Below, piece by piece: positions 11,388-23,754 of a stretch of DNA of 64,000 nucleotides. Source of the DNA: Podospora comata (lineage: Eukaryota > Ascomycota > Sordariomycetes > Sordariales > Podosporaceae); contig CP071498.1 of assembly GCA_017354895.1 (NCBI GenBank), positions 1,550,001 through 1,614,000 of the forward strand, given 5' to 3'. Position numbers and translations under genes: made by a program. How positions within the stretch are numbered: the first letter of the stretch is position 1; each line of letters starts with the position of its first letter. The notes under the pieces were generated by a model that was not told the origin of the DNA, did not search any database, and saw nothing but the letters and a program-made list of their open reading frames with translations.

Positions 11388-12645
11388 TCCCATTAGTTCG
11401 GCATCATGCAAGTTTCCCGGGACTTCAAAATCGTCTATATGCCGTTGTGTCATATTCTTCTAGCATCATCACTATGCTTGAAGATGTTGGTATTCGGCAA
11501 GGTCGTGGATGCCATCAGTGCAGATCTCGTTTTTGCTTCACGTCGATCTCCGTGCCGGTGATCACCATTATGTAGAGAGCTGTTGGTTTCGAGGGCTGTT
11601 GACTTCAGAAATCACTCCCTTTCTTCGACATATCTTCGTTTTCTTTCCCGACGTTAGATGCAGGAATACACAACGCAAGATAGGCGGCATCAACATACCC
11701 AGGAAGTTGGACCCTTTTTTGGGATACACATGGAGTGTATTAATGGCCAAGGTGGAGAGAATAGGGGGTAGCTCGTCTGTATATAATGGCCAAAGATGTT
11801 GGAGGCAGGGCCATCGGATGGTTGCTAGACAGGGCGCATCTCTGTAGACAAGAGAAGAAGCACATCCATGTTATGCCGGTTGATCACTAAGCCACCTATT
11901 TCCTGCATGTTATACCCATCATTACCCAAAGCCTTGCTGCAAGTTCAAAATAGTTCGAGTATGGTGTGTGATTGATATCCACAAATGAGAAGATGCCGTC
12001 CCGCCCGGAGGCCACAACCACCACCATGCGCCATTTTTGTTGGTTGTTCCCGCAGCCTTGTGGGATCAAACACTCATTCTTCCCAACGAAATCATCGCAA
12101 CTACCACCAACTAGATCTCAGAGAGTCAAATTGGATGCGCACACTTGAGTAAGTCTGTATCATATCTCTTCTTGGCCATTGGTGACACATTGAAGCATGA
12201 GCGCTAACGCACATTCCAGGTTATTGTACTCATTAGGAGGAATTGCTTTCTCCCATCCAGGCCTCATTCCGCTCTCTCTGCGTTGTCTTGGTTGAAGAAA
12301 TCTCACCCTCCCAAGGTCGGATCAGTCAACATGCATCATGGCTTGCATGCCTTCAGCGCCCATCATAGGCGGTCGATTGAGCAGCATCTGCCGGAGTAGC
12401 CTGCTGGGCATACGCTCACCACCTGGAGATGGAGCGCCTTGGTGCTTGAGAGTATATTGGCAAGCACGAGGCTCTGGATAACCGATGATGGGTGTGTGAG
12501 ATAACAGCCGTGGCAGTTTCTCTGGAAGTCATGAGGTTTGGCTGCCATTAAGCTACCTCCAGCGGGGACCGCGTAGCTCTCTCCTTCACCGCTTCTCTCT
12601 TTCACGACATCATCGTAAAGGAGACAGAAAAATATACTGGCGATC
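11388..12645. other. Intergenic, nothing recognised
   Basis: Frames here are short and compositionally random. The last 300 bases probably hold the promoter and leader of the membrane-protein gene at 12646. An upstream coding exon of that gene cannot be excluded. Confidence 0.45.
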
Positions 12646-13977
12646 ATGAAGTTGGACAAGCTTGATCTGGAGAAAGGGTTGTTCATCCAGGAAGTCACGA
12701 GTAAGTACCAACAACTCTTTATCGGCCTGCATTCTCTACCAGACCGTAAGGCTCTGAGGGCTGCCGTCTTTCTCCACGAAGTCTGGAAGAGCCTGCCATT
12801 CTAAGAGAATTCTTCCATATACTAACTCCTTAATCACTAGGCAGTGATGGTAGCCCCATCAGCAACACGGAAACCCTGAATAGCTCAGATTTTCCCTTCC
12901 CAGAGGCTGGAGGAGACGACAGCGGCGGTAAGTATACTCCCTGGTCTACCTTGAGCACCTACCTGCCTGGTTGCAGGCTGACTCAACCCAGAACAACCGT
13001 TCGTACGGACTCAGATTGCAGAAGAGAGACAAGGATGCCGAGAGTGGCTCTTTTTCCCTGCCTGCGAAGCACAGTTCTCCTTCATTTTGGATCACTGGGC
13101 TGCCAAGTCCAAAGAGACCTTCCAAGAGGTGAAGGAGTTGGAGAAGGAGAACCGAGCACAGGGGCAGGATGACTATAAGAAGTGCCTGACGAAAAATGCT
13201 TTTGGTCGCAAGAAGCAGGAGCTTGTCGACAGGCTTACGATGGAGTGTAAGGAACTCGGTATGTCTTTTTATTTTGTAGTCTGAAGCAAACTGTCAGAAG
13301 AGACAGGGCTAACCCACGATGGTCTGTATAAAGGGACGGTTTTCACACTCGCCAACACCATCATGCATCAGCATTCGACCAACCAGACCCTGACAGAGAA
13401 ATACCATCTCTGGTGTTGGGACAGAGGATTGGACCCTGAAAACTCGGGCTGTGGATTGCTTCCTGAAGGCTACCGGTCTCTGGGCCCACGGCCCAGCGCC
13501 ATCGACGACTTTGTGGTTTCCACCGCGGAGACATTGAGCAAAGCAGGTTCTAGCTTCAAGGTAATTCTGTTCTAGTTGACAAGTCTGGTCCCACAGATCT
13601 TGAGATGCTAACACTGTATGTTCTACCAATTCTTTTCTCCTCCGCCAACCAGAGCCAGAGACCCGAAAGTCGTTTACAATGAGCTATCCTACCCTCCGCA
13701 TCCTATCACATCTCTTTATCGTCCTCATAGCTGTGATCTTCTTCGTTCTTCCTGTTATGATAATGTACCTAGTGCCCATGAAGAAAATTGGCAGTGTGAT
13801 GGTTACCATAGCCTTCAGTCTCTTTTCTGCGTTGGGTCGTTCTACTTTGGAGGTGGAAGCGGCGGGCTGCAGTCAGACCACAAGTTCCTGCTTCTCTTTG
13901 CGTATACCAGTGTGATGGCTACTCTGCTTTCCAACTTGGCACAGAATCAAGATGTTGGGGTACCTGTTGCGGACTGA
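12646..13977 (+). CDS. Membrane protein resembling fungal DUF6594, C-terminal frame disturbed
   Basis: Exons read at 12646-12700, 12841-12927, 12992-13258 and 13334-13546 or 13560, then a last exon from about 13653. The first three introns start GTAAGT, GTAAGT and GTATGT and join in phase. The soluble part has a charged helix (KETFQEVKELEKENRAQGQD) and a segment ending PRPSAIDDFVVSTAETL, reminiscent of DUF6594 proteins. The last exon encodes hydrophobic helices (LFIVLIAVIFFVLPVMIMYL, then VMVTIAFSLFSAL) in one frame and a third (LLLFAYTSVMATLLSNL) in another. DUF6594 proteins end in three membrane helices, so both frames look like one C-terminus broken near 13840-13890. The start is MKLDKLDLEK; the family's usual N-terminal motif is missing, so upstream exons are possible. 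Function is unknown. Confidence 0.5.
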
Positions 13978-15061
13978 TTGATCTCTTTGTGCATGTGCAT
14001 GTGGTGCTGGTGCCTAGTGGAGGCTTTGCAATACCATTTACTTCTCCCTTTGTCATAACGAGTTTAATGAGCTGTTAAAGTAATCCATAGTTGATGGAAA
14101 GCAGTTACCAACCACCTACTCAGGGGTTGCAGATACTTGGTGGCTTTCTTGAGTCTATCTTCAAAGACTTGTCAGATAGATTAGTACTAGGTGAAGGAAT
14201 GATATTCTCTTCATATTTCAGCTAGGTAAACAATAGATCCTGTGAATATCTACTTAGAAAGCTTGGATATAAGACTAAGAGTTGCGATAAAAGTACGGGG
14301 GAGGTAGGATCCTTGGTAGATAAGAAAGCGGTTGAAATTCCCCCCTCATACTTGAGTTATTACACCATTTAAAATCCCATCCCAACTCTAGATAAAACAA
14401 TCCAAGCCTTCACCACCCTAATTAGACCTAAGCCTTAATAACCTTCCATCTAAGCAATAGCTAGCCTTGATCTAGATATTTACCATATTTAATCCTAATA
14501 CTTACTCTCCTCAATCTAAGCATCTACTATATTTAATCCAAGCATTAAGGGTCCTCAATCTAAACATTAACGGTCATCAACCCAAGCATTGACGGTCCTC
14601 AATCCGAGCTTCATAGAGTAGTATACAATGAACAAAAGTGGTATTAAAACTCGACTAACAATTCCCAACAAACTCGTGTACCACAACACAAAGTTATAGA
14701 GGTGAGAGGTGCAACAGCAAAACCCAGAGAAAAACGCCCAGAAGTGGAAGAAGAAACAAAAAAGAAGAGAAAGATATCGAAACTACAAAAGCATACTCAA
14801 CAAAGAGGCTATATCAGCACGTGTAATCCTGTACACCCAGCCCCAACCCCAAGCCAGCCAACCAACCAATCCCTCCCTAAAGATATATCCCTATCCCATG
14901 TCCTTATTTCCCATTTTCTGCTCTTCGTTTCCCTGTTTACAATCCCAAGCAGAACAACACTTGAATAGATCCCCTCCGTTTCCCTCAACACACACACTCG
15001 CACAAACAAGAACTCCAACACCCCCAGCAAAAAGAAAAAAAACCCCCGTTTATGTCCCCCC
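13978..15061. other. Intergenic between convergent genes, with 22-bp array C
   Basis: This is the 3' flank shared by the DUF6594-like gene and the convergent Stu1 gene. It contains the best-preserved 22-bp array (14400-14623). The remaining sequence is AT-rich; 14940-15060 is rich in C and A runs near the Stu1 stop. No coding frame is supported. Confidence 0.6.
14400..14623. repeat. 22-bp minisatellite family, array C (best register)
   Basis: Units start at 14400, 14426, 14448, 14470, 14492, 14514, 14536, 14558, 14580 and 14602. After the first step (26) every step is exactly 22. The core is ATCYAAGC followed by a loosely conserved AT half. The last four units also share an ATTAACGGTCCTCA-like second half, so these copies expanded recently. 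Upstream degenerate copies may reach 14374. Confidence 0.9.
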
Positions 15062-18000
15062 CTAAGCAGCACTAGCACTCACACTCCCCTCCCTCTGCCT
15101 CCTAACAATATAATAAGTAATTAAACTCTTCGGATCCTCCCTAACCCCCTTAACCGCCTCCCAAAACCTCACCTCCCCAACCCTCGCATGCATCACCACA
15201 CAAAGCAACACCGCATCCATCCTCACCGCGCTCTCCACACTCTCCAGACACTTCGCCGCCAGCCCCGCCAGCGCCTCCAGCTCCCCCTCACTAGGCACAT
15301 ACCCCTCCCCCCTCTGCTCCATCATCTCCTTCAGCACATGCAAGCCCATGCTCACAACCCTACTATCCCTCTCCGCGTCATCCACATTCAACCCCTGCAT
15401 CATCCTCGCCAACACCATCACAATCTCCCCCGCATCCCCCAACATGACCAGCTCACCGGCCAGCAACTCCAACCCACTAACCATGTGCGTCCTCCCGTCG
15501 TAACACGACCTCGCCCTGAGCAAACTCTCCAATCCCCGTGAGACGTGAGGCTGAAACCTCGCTCTCATCTTCTTGAGCATAACCTTGATCGTGGCCAGCA
15601 CTTGAGCCTTGACATCCTGCACCTTTTCCGGCGCAAGGTTCGGCAGAGGCGACTCGAGGTACTCAAACAGCCCAATCAGCAGGGCATCAAACTTCTCATC
15701 GGTGATCAAGCCCTTGTGGTTGTTGCTGTCCCTGATGATGGATTGCAACTTGCGGAACCCGTGCACGTCCAGAGCCTTGGCCTTGACCTTAGTAATTCCG
15801 CTCTCCAGCAACCGCGAGTTTTGCTTGAGTTTCTCGGGAAACACGACACTGCCCTTACTGATGTCGCCATTCTCGCCGGTGCTGACAATGACCGGGGCCG
15901 GGCGGAGCAGTGTAGCCGCGTCTTCGTTGACCGGCTTGTCCTCCAACACGGGTGCCTCAAAGGTGGGTTTTGGCGGAGATTGTTCCGCCGTGAAAGGGTC
16001 CTCATACACCTTTAGGGTAGTCGGGCTCGTGGTGGTAGAAACTGGCTCGACGATCTGAGGGGCGGGGCTAGGTGGTTTTGATGTGGGAAGAGGGAGCTCA
16101 ATCTCTTCGTGATCATCGACAGACGGAACTGCAAACTCCTCTCTTGTCCGAGAGGGTGTATCCGACAAACTGGGAAAGGTTTCCACAGACTCTAGGGGGC
16201 TTGGCTCATAATGTCTATCATGGGGTGGTGTGTGTTTGGCCACGGATATCGTAGGTACACTCAAGTCCACTGTACTTGCTCTCGGACTACTGAATAGGGG
16301 TTGACCAATCCTGGAAGGCGTATTGCGCAGCGATGCAAATTTGGGAGTTCCTGCTCTGGCGGGTGTTGGAAGATTCGACTCGGGCTGATTCGGACGGGTC
16401 GGCTTAGGGAGTGTCCGTTTCGGAGAGGATGATATGGATTTTGGGGTAATTACTGACTTTGGCCTTCGGGAATCCGGCGGGCTGGTTTGCTCGCTGGAGG
16501 CTTGGTCGTGACTTCGTACCGAGTAGGGTCCTGCAGTTGCTGGCCTAGGAGCAACCTCGGGTCTCTTACGCCCGGGTCTCATGGGTGCACCAGAAAGTCC
16601 ACCAGTGGTTGACTCGGGTCGCGTGCGGATAGCCATTGGCTTGGGTGCTGTTGCTACGGGAGCTTCAGAGGATCCTGTGGCCGTTCTAACCGGTGAGAAA
16701 TGTGCCATGGCCGAACCAGGCCGTGTGAGGGGGTTCTTGGTGGAAGTCCCCACCATAGCCTTCTTTTTGGCCATGATCGCGTCGCGAATGCTCGGTTTTG
16801 GTGCCTCCATTGTACTCTTAGACAAACCGAGTCCTGGTCGAGCTCCGCCTGCGACTGGCTGTCGCTTGACAGGGTTGGGATTGTTGGCGTCGTTTCTCAA
16901 GAGCTTTTGCGCTGTTGCGTCGAGCCCATCCATGATAACCTCTGCCCTCACAGGCCAGATGGCATTGAACTTCCAGAACGTCGCGCGAGCCTTCTCTCTT
17001 ACTCCTGGGTTAGCATCCCCGAGACCCTTCTTGATGCACTTCTCAATGACCTCCAGGCCTCCCGTATGTTCCACATGATGCTTATGATGTGCTTCCTTGA
17101 CCAAGATGGTCTGAAGCCACCCGCAAGCGTAGAGTCTTGGCTGGACGTTCTTGTCCTGAGTCGCAAACCAGATATGTTGCATTATTCTTGGTGTCGTTGT
17201 AACATTGGAGATGATGGCATCGACCGTCATGTTTGCTTGCTGACTGGCCAGTTTCTTGGTCGAGGCGGCAAGCTTGATGAACGTTTGCATGAGTATTTCC
17301 ACCATAGGATCGATTCCTGGGCCAAATGCCCTCGCCAAATCCTGAATAAGATTGCATCCATGGGTGCACAGGCTCGTTCTTAGCGAGGTAACGGCCTTGA
17401 TCATCCCGTCCAAGAGTGCCCGAAGCCCATCAAGGAATCGTTCAGTGAAGTCTTGCGGAGCATTGCCAGCGACAAGTTTGCGAAGCTTAATCACGTTCTT
17501 TTCTCGCTCCATCCAATTCTGCTCTGTCTCTCTGCCCTCGAAATGGGCGTGCATGTCTCGTAGTATCTCGTCCAGCTCGCTCTTCGTGTTGACGTATGAC
17601 GGCTCCACCGGGTCCGAGGTCTTGGAGCTATCGGGAGCTGGAGTAATCGGGCGGTCGATGGCATGGGAGGATGCGCTGGCTGAGAGGGCTGCACGAGAGG
17701 CTGGGCGAGAAGCAGGACGGGGGTGATGCTCGTCTATCGAATCTGCTTGTGAGGCTGATGCAGAACCGGTAGGGATGAGCTCTTTTACGATCGCTTGCTC
17801 GATAGCTGGTCGAATTTTGCAATTCTTCAACTGCCTCTTAAGGTCCGATTTGGCCGTATTGGGGGCGTTTCTGGTCAAGTCAGCTTATATCCTATACTTG
17901 ATAGCTTGCGGGCATACCTGAACAATTCGATGACAGTGGTCTTGGCAGTGTCGCGAACAGTGGCATCCGCGTCCTCGAGCAAATCCATCAAAGATGGCAC

Positions 18001-18507
18001 ATAGCTCCTAAACGGCATGCTACTCTCCTGGTGCATCTGAAGGAGCCAGTGCAAGCTTGACTCCTTTGCCCTTGGGTTCTTCCCGGTCATGGCCAAGTTG
18101 CGTACTGCGCGCTCGACTTGTTCAGGCGCCACCTTGTATATCGTGACAAGAGCCTGTGTCGCGATATATCGAATCTTATCTTTATGATCGCCCAGTTTCT
18201 CAGCCAGCAGCGGCAATGTCCCTGTGCGCGCAACCTCCTTCGACAGGCCCTTGGGATCTTGCTTTCTCAGTCGGGTGAGGAGATGGTTGAAGGTGCCAAA
18301 CCCAGCATTAACGAGAACGCCATGTTGAGAGCTGGACGCAGATCGGAGGGCGTCGAATAGTGGCGCGATACATGGCTCGGGGATGTAGTGCGACTTGATG
18401 CAGGACTTGGCTACGTTGATGTGTTGAATCTTGGTGTCGACAGGGGCGTCGGTGCGCAGGATATTGGTAAGGTCGATGACCTGCTGCTCAGAGATTGGTT
18501 CCGCCAT
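15062..18507 (-). CDS. stu1: Stu1/CLASP microtubule plus-end binding protein
   Basis: Stabilises spindle and cytoplasmic microtubules by binding tubulin and rescuing plus ends; in yeast Stu1 is an essential spindle component. Two exons, 18507-17918 and 17870-15062, encode 1,132 residues. The 47-nt intron (GTATGC start, GCTGAC branch) joins ELFR to NAPN in phase. The N-terminal 200 residues form HEAT/TOG-like helices (MAEPISEQQVIDLTNILRTD; LPLLAEKLGDHKDKIRYIAT), a second helical CLASP_N block lies at about 290-520, then a basic Ser/Pro/Thr-rich region, and a C-terminal helical domain from about 830. I chose ATG 18507 because MAEPISEQQ matches the usual start; an in-frame ATG three codons upstream (18516) is also possible. 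It is divergent from the metalloprotease-like gene with about 690 bp between starts. Confidence 0.92.
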
Positions 18508-19197
18508 ATCCTGCAAAGCAGAGGATTTCAGGTGTGATTGCTATAAAATGGATGGAGGAGGTTGTCGAGGTTGCGGGACCGGGTCGAGGTGGTATGATTA
18601 AAGGTCGGTCGCTGTGGTAGGTTGCAGAAAGTGGCAGAAAGAAAACAAAACAAAAAATGAGCTGCTTATTAAGTTGCCGGCCCAGGGTTTTTATCAGCAA
18701 GCTTTCGCGACAGGATGCCGGCAGTCGCGGCCCGTTATAGGGCTCCAAAGACGCGCAATCGCAGGGTCGAAAGAGTACACGCAGACCTCAACTTGAAGCT
18801 TCGTTGCCGTTCCTTGTGGTGGATTGCTAAGGTAAATTTGGCTCGACGTCGATGAGGAAGGGACACAGACCACAATTCTGTTTGCGGGATGTTCTCTGCA
18901 GCTTTTCGTCACCCCTTGCCCGTGCCAAGTGGAGCACGGGCCATGCAAATGGTTGCTGTCAGGGGTCTCGGCATCCTCAAATCCCCGCAATTCCCCACCT
19001 CCTGTTACTATATCCCCACCTCTTATCGATATGCCCCGCCTTCTAGAACACCACGCTGTCGGTGTTGGTGCGCAATGTAAGCGGCACCTCCCTGCATACA
19101 GCTGGACCCGATATAAGCTTGAGCTGGGAATAGCTTCTACCAAATGCCATTGTTTATTTTCTCCCAAACATCATCCTCCCCTCGTTAAACCGCAATC
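18508..19197. promoter_or_regulatory. Bidirectional intergenic promoter region
   Basis: About 690 bp separate the starts of the divergent Stu1 and metalloprotease-like genes and must hold both promoters. I see no classic TATA box at a convincing distance and no recognised operator. Open frames here are shadows. Confidence 0.4.
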
Positions 19198-20174
19198 ATG
19201 ACCTTCTACGAACAAACCCCAGCCCCCAGACCCACCACCATCCTCGAACCCCCAATCTCCCGCCCATCCGACGCCCCATCAGCAACCCAATCTCCCATCC
19301 CAATCCACCCCCCTAGGGACACCACCCCCAATGACCCCAAAACAACCACCATTTCCTCCCCCAAACCCTTCCCTCTCCCCACCCTCCGCCTCGAAAACCG
19401 CAACCTAACCCACCCCGCCTCCGCCCTCCTCTTCACCTCCATCAACCCCGCCACCGTCCTCCCCGACTGCCTCCAAAACGTCCTCCGCCTCCTCTACCAC
19501 ACCCCCTCCTCCCACTCCTTCACCCCACCCCCAACCCGCTCCGTCACCCTCATATTCCGTGACATGGACGGCGTGGCCTACACAACCGGCACCGACCTCG
19601 ACCACGACCACAAAGAAATCCACTTCAACCTCAACCACATCTCCAACGTAGCCTCCCGTCCCAACAGCCCAACCCGCGTCCGTGACGAGATCATCGGCGT
19701 CATCACCCACGAACTGGTCCACTGCTACCAGTGGGACGCAAAACACACTTGTCCAGGGGGGTTAATAGAAGGGATCGCTGACTGGGTGAGGCTGAATTGT
19801 GATTTGTCCCCGCCGCATTGGAAGAAGGAGGTTGATGGCGGTATTGCCCCCCCCCCCCTCCCTCTTTTCCATTTCAACCCCCTCTCCCTTTTTACCCCCT
19901 AACCCAACCCCCAATCACCGCCCACCCTTACTAACATACCCAAAAAGCCTGGGACAGAGGCTATCAACATACAGCCTACTTCCTCCAATACCTCGAAGAC
20001 ATCTTCGGCAACAGCACCATCCGCCACCTCAACGACCACCTCCGCCGCCACAAATACCACCAGGACTCCTTCTGGGAAGAGCAATTCGGACTTGGGGTGG
20101 AAGAGTTGTATGAGGGTTACGTCCAGCATCACAAGGAAGAGGAAAGGAAGAATAAGAAGCAAGACGACCTTTGA
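19198..20174 (+). CDS. Basic secretory protein-type (PF04450-like) zinc metallopeptidase homologue
   Basis: Two exons, 19198-19840 and 19948-20174, encode 289 residues. The intron (GTATTG start, CTAAC branch) restores the family's AWDRGYQHTAYFLQYLED segment. The zinc site is visible: HELVHCYQWDAKHTCPGGLI holds HExxH, followed by EGIADWVRL. This matches plant-type basic secretory proteins and their fungal relatives, gluzincin-like putative metallopeptidases. The first 75 residues are Pro/Thr/Ser-rich and very C-rich at DNA level; there is no clear signal peptide, so despite the family name this copy may be intracellular. The C-terminus is acidic/basic (HHKEEERKNKKQDDL). The substrate is unknown, and catalytic activity of this family is inferred from the motif. 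Confidence 0.8.
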
Positions 20175-20483
20175 TTGTAATCCCCCGCGGCATATCTATA
20201 CTATACGAGTTACGAGACACGATGATACCTACAAAGATATCCTCTTTATTTTGGCAATATTCTGCTATATTTCTCAAAAAAGATAGCACGGGCCTATAGT
20301 CACCCCTAACAAGAACACCCAAGCCTGACCACCCATTTCCCTGTTATGAAAACCGTTCCTAACGCCCAAAACACCAGACATATATAATGCAAACCCAAAA
20401 CAGGAAGAAATGGTCGGTGGTATCGCGGGTATACATTCATAGACCCCGTATAAACATCATCAAGCACATCAACCGCGCCTCCT
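20175..20483. other. Intergenic between convergent genes
   Basis: This is the 3' flanks of two convergent genes. It is AT-rich with no coding frame or recognisable element. Confidence 0.5.
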
Positions 20484-21632
20484 CTAAGCCCGAGCAACGC
20501 TCTCAGTCTCGCTAATCACACTGCCAACCTCGGACCAGCTACCAGGAGTGGCGATCCCATCGTCACTATCGCTCATGACGCCATAGTCCCCATCCTTGGA
20601 GGAAGCAGCATCAAAGTTGACATCAACGCCAGATTCAGCGATAGAGGCAGTGTCATCGCTAGGCGTTCTCTGTCCTTGGCTGAGGTACTCCCCATCAGAC
20701 ATCGGTGGCTCAGGCGTAACAGGCAGAGGCGAGTAAAACCCAGTGTTGGACTGAGCCCATGCCTGAATCGAGGCATAGGCATCAGACTGGGTGCTGCTGT
20801 AGCTGGCAGACATGTCTTGCTCCTCCTCGCGGCCGATGGTCTCGCTGCGGGTGGTGGGAGTGTGAGTCCCATCCTCAGTCTTCTCATAGGCGTCGGGAAA
20901 CTGATCGCGGAGGCTGGTATCGTTGGATTGCGAGTCGAAATCAAAGAGAACTTCAGAGTTGGTAGCAGCAACAGCCTTTTGCGCGGGCTCAGGGCTCTGG
21001 CTGCGGGGAGTAGCGGCATAGATATCGGATACGGTTTCGTCATGATCGGGCTTCAACAAATTGGCGGCTTCCGTCTCGTCGATGTGAGGGCGCTCTTCCA
21101 ATTCGATATCGTGCTCATCAGCAAAGGGGTTGTAAACCATTGCAGCATTCAGTCCGCGTACGCCTTCGAGGTTGCCACGGCGTCTAACCACATTGTTTGA
21201 ATCATCCGCTGGGTTGGCGCCAGTGTTGTAAACCAAAGTACCGCATTCACCAGAGTTGTCAGGCCGTAAGAAGTCGTCAAAGGTAGGAAGGCGAGGAGTG
21301 GGCGATTCGGCCGATTGTGACTGTTGTTCGTTCCGGCGAGCGTTCCAATACATCAGTTCCTCTCGTTGTCTCCTCCGTGTTTCGTCGTCAGCATCAACAT
21401 TGTGAGATTCGTAAAATCCATGAGCGTCTTCTGGGCGGTTGAAACGGGGCTGTCGGTTGTCTGGGTCGAAGTCGTCACCGAGAGAGCGGAGGGCGATGGC
21501 GATGCGTCTACGTAGGTCCTCGGCTACGCGGCGGACCTCGGGGCTTTCATAGATAGCTACAGCTACGGCTGCAGCTACGCCGACAGCAGCTATGCTGACT
21601 GAAGCAAGCAAGGCGTGGTTAACAGGGGGCAT
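20484..21632 (-). CDS. Conserved-looking fungal protein with N-terminal membrane anchor
   Basis: A single-exon gene of 382 residues that I do not recognise by name. A hydrophobic Ala/Val-rich helix spans about residues 7-28 (LLASVSIAAVGVAAAVAVAI), followed by a basic amphipathic segment (RRVAEDLRRRIAIALRSLGD). This suggests a signal anchor with the remainder in the cytosol. Residues 60-110 are charged and probably helical (FNRPEDAHGFYESHN; ETRRRQREELMYWNARRNEQ). The C-terminal two thirds are acidic and Ser/Thr/Asp-rich, hence likely disordered, with SP/TP sites. It is convergent with the metallopeptidase-like gene. No enzymatic motif is visible. Confidence 0.8.
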   Translation of the reverse strand: MPPVNHALLASVSIAAVGVAAAVAVAIYESPEVRRVAEDLRRRIAIALRSLGDDFDPDNRQPRFNRPEDAHGFYESHNVDADDETRRRQREELMYWNARRNEQQSQSAESPTPRLPTFDDFLRPDNSGECGTLVYNTGANPADDSNNVVRRRGNLEGVRGLNAAMVYNPFADEHDIELEERPHIDETEAANLLKPDHDETVSDIYAATPRSQSPEPAQKAVAATNSEVLFDFDSQSNDTSLRDQFPDAYEKTEDGTHTPTTRSETIGREEEQDMSASYSSTQSDAYASIQAWAQSNTGFYSPLPVTPEPPMSDGEYLSQGQRTPSDDTASIAESGVDVNFDAASSKDGDYGVMSDSDDGIATPGSWSEVGSVISETESVARA

Positions 21633-23754
21633 GTTCGATGTCTGGTGTAAGGATGATGGGAGGATTGAAGAAATGCGATAAGCGGAGTGATAATGATAAG
21701 GTAGAGAGAGTGGGGCAAGATCAAGCGCTGGGAACTTCTCGACTTGGAAACCTTGAAGATATTCCTCGCTGCCTCCCTCTCACTGACAGTTGCTGAATGA
21801 GAAAGCAACAATACCAAACCCGAGAAAGATTCAACAGAGATCAAGTATCCCAACAATTAAAATGAGCTGCCTCGAGGCTTGCGTGTCGTCCATTCGCCAC
21901 TTGTCACGGGAGTGGCCAGTGCTGACCTAAACCTCAGGCGACAAACAACGACGGTGATTCGCACTGAAGAATTGGCGGGGCAGACAAGGGTGTGGGGAAC
22001 ACAACGCAAAAGACAATGCTGTGGTTTTTGACAGGAGAAGGCTAGTAACAATAACTTACCTTTGGCCGCGATTGGCAGTGGCATCTTTAGAGAGAAACGG
22101 CTTCAATCTCCAAAACCTGCTGGCGACGGGTTTGTTTGGCGGGTAGAGGGTGATGGAAGAGGGAAAAAGGCAGTCAAAGGAAAGTGTCCCAGATAACTGG
22201 GAACTGGGGAGCGGCAAAGCAAGTTTGTGCATGCACGCTCGGTGAACGGTAACTCCCTCGCCCCTGGAAAGCTTACGTAGAGTGCAGGCGGGCGGGTAAG
22301 GCGGACCGGAGGCGCACCTCCATGGCAGGGCAGTGGGAAACTCAGTTTGGTATTCCAGGCACGGGCTCGGGGGCTTCCCCTCACTTTAAACTCATTCAAC
22401 CTTGGCGTTTATGAGCAGGTGATTCGGTGCTCCAGATGTTTGACACGCTGGACAACGATGAGCGGTCAATTCCTACAAGAACGGCATTCCGGTCCAGCCA
22501 CTTGTTCATGCAGCTGCATAGAATTGATAAATGACCGCCGATAGCATCAATGCTCAGTTTAGCAAATCAAGGAGTTTAGAGCCTCGTCACCGACTCAGAA
22601 ACTCTCGCGAGTACTGGCCTGATTGCGTGTCAGCCTCGGATGTGGCGCAACTGGGCGTTAGTGTAGATGATTGGCTACACCACCACCACATTGAAACGCA
22701 TGATGTTGATATGGAGCTATGACAGCCCAAATAACTAGTGTATGAATTGCAGTTAAATCGTCGATTCTGGGAGTATGAAGTAAGTTTTGGCTATTCGAGG
22801 GATTCTCTTTGTCTTCAGATCTGAAAGTGAAGTCTCCACACATTCTCTCAGCCTTGTAAGTGGACATCTCAAGATAAGGTAGGAACTGGATAACTTAGCC
22901 CTGCTTTTTACATAAAAACTAATCCCAGCTTCATTGACTTACAGTCCAAACATTAGATATTTGAAATCCCAGCTTTATATATCAATCGTCCTGACTCTAC
23001 CTACATAGATGCCGTTCTAGTATAAGTTGATCCAGATCTGGCTTTGTGTGTTTATTGTCTTAACTTGACTGGAAATTCTTTATGATATAGGAAGGTGTTG
23101 TTAATTATCTAAGGTAGTCTTTTTTCCCAGCTTCACTTTATAAGGTCTTAGCTTTCTTAAGACTTAATTCCAACTTTGTGTAGCTCAATCTCAGCCTAAT
23201 CCCAACTTTCTATATCCGAATCACAGCTTAATCTCCGCTTTATAGATATACCTATTATATATACCTATGTAAATAGTCTTAAATTTTTCGAAACTTGAGT
23301 AGCATGAACTTTATTTATTCTTTTTCTTAGCTTAATATACCTCTATTTTCCTCTTTAGTACCCCAACCTCAAATCCAAGCTTTATATTCTATTATCCTAA
23401 CTTTTCCTAGACTCAGTCCCAACTTTGAATGTCCATAATCTTAGCTTCATATAACTTCAGTCCCATCTCTATCCCATCTTTATACAGAGGTACCTTAGTA
23501 CATATAACCTTCAAATAGAATCAAGAGCGTCACTGAGCACAGGTATGCACAGGTCTGTACAGACTTGAATTGTGTTTGAGCTAAGTACGAGAATACATCA
23601 TACGTATATTTGAAGTTACCTAGCTAGCAGACCACCCCAGCTATCACGACATAACACGATGTTGAATCGTGAACTTGTCCACCTCAGATTGTAATCCCTA
23701 TCCAAAATCCACCAAGTTACTTGTAATGCTCGGTATGATGCGTGAATTCTCATC
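21633..23754. other. Gene-poor intergenic region with 22-bp array D
   Basis: The first 450 bases probably contain the promoter of the membrane-anchored protein gene. From 22740 the sequence becomes AT-rich and holds the longest 22-bp family array (22922-23485). No convincing open frame is present. Confidence 0.55.
22922..23485. repeat. 22-bp minisatellite family, array D (longest, decayed)
   Basis: Core boxes of type RTCYYARC recur across about 560 bp. Well-registered runs start at 23145, 23167, 23188, 23199, 23220 and 23231 (steps 22, 21, 11, 21, 11), and at 23373, 23394, 23416, 23438, 23460 and 23471 (steps 21, 22, 22, 22, 11). Boxes at 22922 and 22966 are 44 apart. The 11-nt steps show that half units occur. 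Confidence 0.8.
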
